The notes under the pieces are model-generated. The model ran no database searches. It was given only the letters and a program-made list of their open reading frames with translations, and was not told the origin of the DNA. The translations under genes were made by a program, and so were the position numbers. 8,565 bases of DNA from CBFIJI01 sp965662885 (GTDB lineage: Bacteria > Bacteroidota > Bacteroidia > Flavobacteriales > Flavobacteriaceae): positions 1-8,565 of the forward strand of contig CBFIJI010000094.1 in assembly GCA_965662885.1 (NCBI GenBank). Reading direction: 5' to 3'. Shown here one piece after another: positions 5,522 to 8,565 of the stretch (positions are counted from its first letter, which is position 1; every line of letters starts with the position of its first letter).

Positions 5522-6769
5522 TTATGGAGATTTAATTTGCTTGTAGAAAAAAAACTGTGAAAGTAAACTTAAACCAAAGAAAAGGAGTGTAATACTATGA
5601 AAAACGGGAACTGTTTTAGCAAATTCAAAGCCTATGGGACTGCTTGTCAACATTACTAGTCCTGTAATATCGACAAAAAGCTTAAAGCCAATACCCCAAC
5701 GATATTGATCCATAATAGCAGAATAGCCAAAAATATTAAGTAGAATTAACATTCCGATCATCAAGAGTTGTATGGAGGAGAGGGCTTCAAAATTAAAGAG
5801 CAATAGGAAAAGAAAAATATTGATACCAACAAACTGAAATAAGATCCAAATTTTACTAAAAACAGAATATACAGGTTTATACTTGACTTGTTGGTTTACC
5901 TCGGTAGTGATTGCTCTCGGAAAGCGATCTGAGACATCCTTAGGACGCCAGCCAGTTGGCATAAACCAAAGTTTAAATTTATCTTTTATGCTATTGGTGT
6001 ACCATGCATCTTGAACCAGTCCCCAAAAATGCATAAAATTTATCACGATAGGATTCCAAGTACGTACGGGTTTTAAAGTGCCATAAACCGGAGGTTCTGA
6101 GTCAAGTTCTTCTTGAAAGGTGCCAAACAAGCGATCCCATACAGAAAAGATTGCTGCTAAGTTTTTATCAATATAGAGGGGGTTAATGGCATGGTGAACC
6201 CGATGTTGCGATGGAGTGACGAGTATATATTCCAAAAACCCAAGCTTTCCAATATGGCGGGTATGGTACCAAAATTGTCCAAATAAGTGAAGAGGAGCGA
6301 GGACGTTAATTACTTCTGGTGCTATTCCTAAAAAGGCAGCGGGAATTAAAAAAACCGCATTAAAACTAATGACGTTTGAAATACTCTGCCGAAGAGCACA
6401 GGCAAGGTTAAATTCCTCACTACTGTGGTGAATAATGTGTTGGTTCCAAAAGATGTTGATTTTGTGGTTTAACCGGTGAGTCCAGTAGCTGGCAAAATCA
6501 ATACAGATAAATGCAACGAGATAAAGCCCTATAGTCACTGGAATTTCTGTTATGGCAAGCCATTTAACCAAAAAAGGGTAAGAAATCAAAACAACGGCTA
6601 ATCCAAGAGAATCCTTGATAATGTTTGTGATTCCTGAACTTAGACTTGCTAAGGTATCCATAAGCGTATAGGTTTGCTTCTTTTTGAAGTACCCATAACC
6701 AATTTCAATCAGTACAAGTACTAAAAAACCGGGGATGGCCCATAAAAGTGCTTTTGCATACGCTTCCAT
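5522..6769 (-). CDS. Integral-membrane fatty acid hydroxylase / sterol desaturase family protein, alkylglycerol monooxygenase-like
   Basis: 415 residues, near the length of animal AGMO and longer than most family members of about 250-300 residues. The histidine cluster for the diiron centre is complete: His98 and His102 in HRLNH, His111, His114 and His115 in HIIHHS, His189, His192 and His193 in HRVHH, with further His169 and His172. HHSSEEFNLACALRQS (114-129) and YIDKNLAAIFSVWDRLFGTF (199-218) closely resemble AGMO, which hydroxylates the carbon next to the ether oxygen of alkylglycerols. The residue after the HX3H motif is Lys103 where AGMO has a Glu linked to tetrahydrobiopterin use, so the electron donor may differ. 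About eight or nine hydrophobic segments, the last four (307-409) forming a C-terminal extension. It starts 11 nt after secA and ends 1 nt before the glycosyltransferase. Substrate unknown; a membrane lipid is likely. Confidence 0.9.
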   Translation of the reverse strand: MEAYAKALLWAIPGFLVLVLIEIGYGYFKKKQTYTLMDTLASLSSGITNIIKDSLGLAVVLISYPFLVKWLAITEIPVTIGLYLVAFICIDFASYWTHRLNHKINIFWNQHIIHHSSEEFNLACALRQSISNVISFNAVFLIPAAFLGIAPEVINVLAPLHLFGQFWYHTRHIGKLGFLEYILVTPSQHRVHHAINPLYIDKNLAAIFSVWDRLFGTFQEELDSEPPVYGTLKPVRTWNPIVINFMHFWGLVQDAWYTNSIKDKFKLWFMPTGWRPKDVSDRFPRAITTEVNQQVKYKPVYSVFSKIWILFQFVGINIFLFLLLFNFEALSSIQLLMIGMLILLNIFGYSAIMDQYRWGIGFKLFVDITGLVMLTSSPIGFEFAKTVPVFHSITLLFFGLSLLSQFFFYKQIKSP

Positions 6770-6780
6770 TGTATTGAGTT

Positions 6781-8565
6781 TTATTGATTAAGTACCCACT
6801 GACCGTTTTTTATCAGGGGTTCTGCTTGCTTATATTTGACTACTTTGGTTTCACCACTTGCAATATTTTTAATGGTGACACGATCATTACGACCAATCTT
6901 TGGTTGTTCACGGACAATCGTTTCCACGGTTTGTCTACGTTGTTGACTTGCACCTGCTCCAACTTGACGGTTGCGTTCAGCGAGTTCATCTGAATTCAAA
7001 ACTTCGTCTTTTGAGGTACGATAATTGTCTTTGGAACGGGTTTGCTTCGCTTCCTGAATACCCGATTGATTGGGTAAACTTCCTTTGATTAAAAAGGATA
7101 AGACCTCCCTATTGAGTTGCGTCATCATGGATTTAAACAACTCAAAGGCCTCAAACTTATAAATTAATAGGGGATCTTTTTGTTCATGGACAGCTAATTG
7201 TACCGATTGTTTTAGTTCATCCATCTTTCGGAGATGGGTTTTCCATGTATCGTCAATTAATGCTAAGGTAATGTTCCGTTCAAAATCTTCGATCAACTGT
7301 GTTCCTTGACTGTTGTATGCACGCTCTAAATTAGTAACTACATTAAGGCTTTTTACGCCATCCGTAAAGGGAACAACAATTCGTTCAAAACGATTCCCTG
7401 GACGTTCATAAACTTCCTTAATGATCGGGAAGGCAATTTTAGCATTGCTGGTTGTTTTTTCTTGATAGTGTTCAAATAAACGATCATAAAGGGTATTGGT
7501 CAGCTCTGTTTCACTAGCTGCAGCAAATTGTTCTTCATCAACAGGGGAGGTCATTGAAAAATTACTGATAATTTCAAACTCGAAATTTTTATAATCATTT
7601 TGTGCTTTGTTGTTTACTGCGATTTCCTCACAGGTATCAAAAAGCATGTTGTAGATGTCCAACTTTAATCGAGAACCTTGAAGGGCATGTCTCCTTCTTT
7701 TGTAGATGACTTCTCGTTGTGCATTCATTACATCATCGTATTCTAAAAGACGTTTACGAATACCGAAGTTGTTTTCTTCTACTTTCTTCTGAGCCCGTTC
7801 AATGGATTTCGTCATCATAGAGTGTTGAATGACTTCCCCTTCTTCTAGCCCCATTTTATCCATTACTTTTGCTACACGGTCAGAACCAAAAAGACGCATT
7901 AAGTTATCTTCCATGGACACATAGAATTGTGAGCTTCCCGGATCTCCTTGTCGTCCAGATCGTCCTCTTAGCTGGCGATCAACACGTCTTGAGTCATGTC
8001 GTTCGGTTCCTATAATAGCTAAACCTCCAGCATTTTTAACCTCATCAGAAAGTTTAATATCTGTTCCTCGTCCCGCCATATTGGTGGCGATGGTTACCAC
8101 ACCCGGATTTCCAGCCTCTGCCACAATGTCGGCTTCTTTTTTATGCAGTTTTGCATTTAAAACGTTATGGGGTACTTTTCGAATGTGAAGCATCTTACTG
8201 AGTAGCTCTGAAATTTCAACAGAAGTCGTCCCAATTAAGATCGGACGTCCAGCGCGAGATAATTCCGTGACTTTATCTATTACGGCATTATACTTTTCTC
8301 TTTTGGTTTTGTAAATTAAATCGTTTTCATCAATTCTGGCGATGGGACGATTGGTAGGAATTTCCACCACATCAAGTTTATAGATTTCCCATAATTCCCC
8401 AGCTTCAGTAATAGCTGTCCCCGTCATTCCAGATAATTTGTGATACATCCGGAAATAGTTTTGTAGGGTAATGGTTGCAAAGGTTTGTGTAGCCGCTTCG
8501 ATTTTAACGTTTTCTTTGGCTTCTATGGCTTGATGTAAACCATCGGAATAGCGACGTCCTTCCAT
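6781..8565 (-). CDS. secA: SecA preprotein translocase ATPase, C-terminal part
   Basis: Motor of the Sec export pathway, driving preproteins through SecYEG. The 594 codons run off the right edge; the Met at 8563-8565 lies inside a conserved internal stretch (GRRYSDGLHQAIEAKE), so it is not the start, and the N-terminal nucleotide-binding fold is outside the window. Visible are the SGMTGTAITE segment (45-54), the second motor domain with TNMAGRGTDI (161-170) and QLRGRSGRQGDPG (198-210), and the helical scaffold beginning about residue 255 with RKRLLEYDDVMNAQREVIYK (270-289). The C-terminus ends GETKVVKYKQ, then PLIKNGQWVLNQ, without the cysteine-rich SEC-C zinc motif; this is normal for Bacteroidota SecA, not a truncation. 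The downstream hydroxylase and glycosyltransferase follow at once and may share its transcript. Confidence 0.97.
   Translation of the reverse strand: MEGRRYSDGLHQAIEAKENVKIEAATQTFATITLQNYFRMYHKLSGMTGTAITEAGELWEIYKLDVVEIPTNRPIARIDENDLIYKTKREKYNAVIDKVTELSRAGRPILIGTTSVEISELLSKMLHIRKVPHNVLNAKLHKKEADIVAEAGNPGVVTIATNMAGRGTDIKLSDEVKNAGGLAIIGTERHDSRRVDRQLRGRSGRQGDPGSSQFYVSMEDNLMRLFGSDRVAKVMDKMGLEEGEVIQHSMMTKSIERAQKKVEENNFGIRKRLLEYDDVMNAQREVIYKRRRHALQGSRLKLDIYNMLFDTCEEIAVNNKAQNDYKNFEFEIISNFSMTSPVDEEQFAAASETELTNTLYDRLFEHYQEKTTSNAKIAFPIIKEVYERPGNRFERIVVPFTDGVKSLNVVTNLERAYNSQGTQLIEDFERNITLALIDDTWKTHLRKMDELKQSVQLAVHEQKDPLLIYKFEAFELFKSMMTQLNREVLSFLIKGSLPNQSGIQEAKQTRSKDNYRTSKDEVLNSDELAERNRQVGAGASQQRRQTVETIVREQPKIGRNDRVTIKNIASGETKVVKYKQAEPLIKNGQWVLNQ

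Noticed and set aside
6781..6870. Missing Cys-rich SEC-C tail as evidence of a truncated SecA
   Set aside because: Bacteroidota SecA proteins normally end in this way, and the reading frame is intact up to its stop.
6784..7088. Plus-strand open frames (69 and 62 codons) opposite the end of secA
   Set aside because: They are antisense to SecA coding sequence, and their translations are Leu/Cys-rich without any motif.
8563..8565. ATG at the right edge as a start for a short SecA-like protein
   Set aside because: The Met sits within a conserved internal SecA stretch, so the gene continues beyond the window.

Overview
The window looks like chromosomal DNA from a Bacteroidota bacterium, most likely Flavobacteriia. 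The DNA is AT-rich. Ribosome-binding regions are A-rich without clear Shine-Dalgarno sequences. The upstream elements fit the Bacteroidota TTG / TAnnTTTG promoter pattern. SecA ends without the zinc-binding SEC-C tail, as is usual in that phylum, and the outer-membrane protein ends in the C-terminal Phe typical of barrels. Genes are tightly packed, with gaps of 1, 4, 11 and 11 nt. I see no mobile element, tRNA, rRNA or CRISPR array.

Layout from left to right. (1) On the minus strand, the first 66 codons of an exported methionine sulfoxide reductase MsrA run off the left edge; upstream of it lies a 156-residue outer-membrane barrel protein. (2) A pirin-family cupin protein (plus strand) diverges from the barrel gene across a 97-nt region holding two perfect palindromes, and converges on the next gene with an 11-nt gap. 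(3) A two-gene minus-strand operon: a lipoprotein with the six-bladed propeller and full catalytic residue set of peptidyl-alpha-hydroxyglycine alpha-amidating lyase (PAL), then 4 nt later a membrane-anchored M20 metallopeptidase of the PM20D1 / carboxypeptidase S type. A candidate promoter sits just upstream of the lyase, which appears to start with TTG. (4) A 176-nt gap, then a second minus-strand run: secA (C-terminal 594 codons, entering from the right edge), an integral-membrane fatty acid hydroxylase resembling alkylglycerol monooxygenase (AGMO), and a GT-B glycosyltransferase, separated by 11 nt and 1 nt.

The most interesting part is region 3 beside region 4. In animals, PAL cleaves N-acyl-alpha-hydroxyglycines (peptidyl or fatty-acyl) to an amide and glyoxylate, and PM20D1 hydrolyses or makes N-fatty-acyl amino acids. 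Finding both enzyme types in one envelope-targeted bacterial operon suggests processing of N-acyl amino acids or glycine-containing lipids, which Bacteroidota are known to make. No copper monooxygenase (PHM), the usual PAL partner, lies in the window. A diiron-type membrane hydroxylase does lie nearby, and an AGMO-type reaction, hydroxylation next to a heteroatom, is chemically analogous. That pathway is a hypothesis, not something the sequence proves. The rest (MsrA, pirin, SecA) is ordinary housekeeping or stress-related content.
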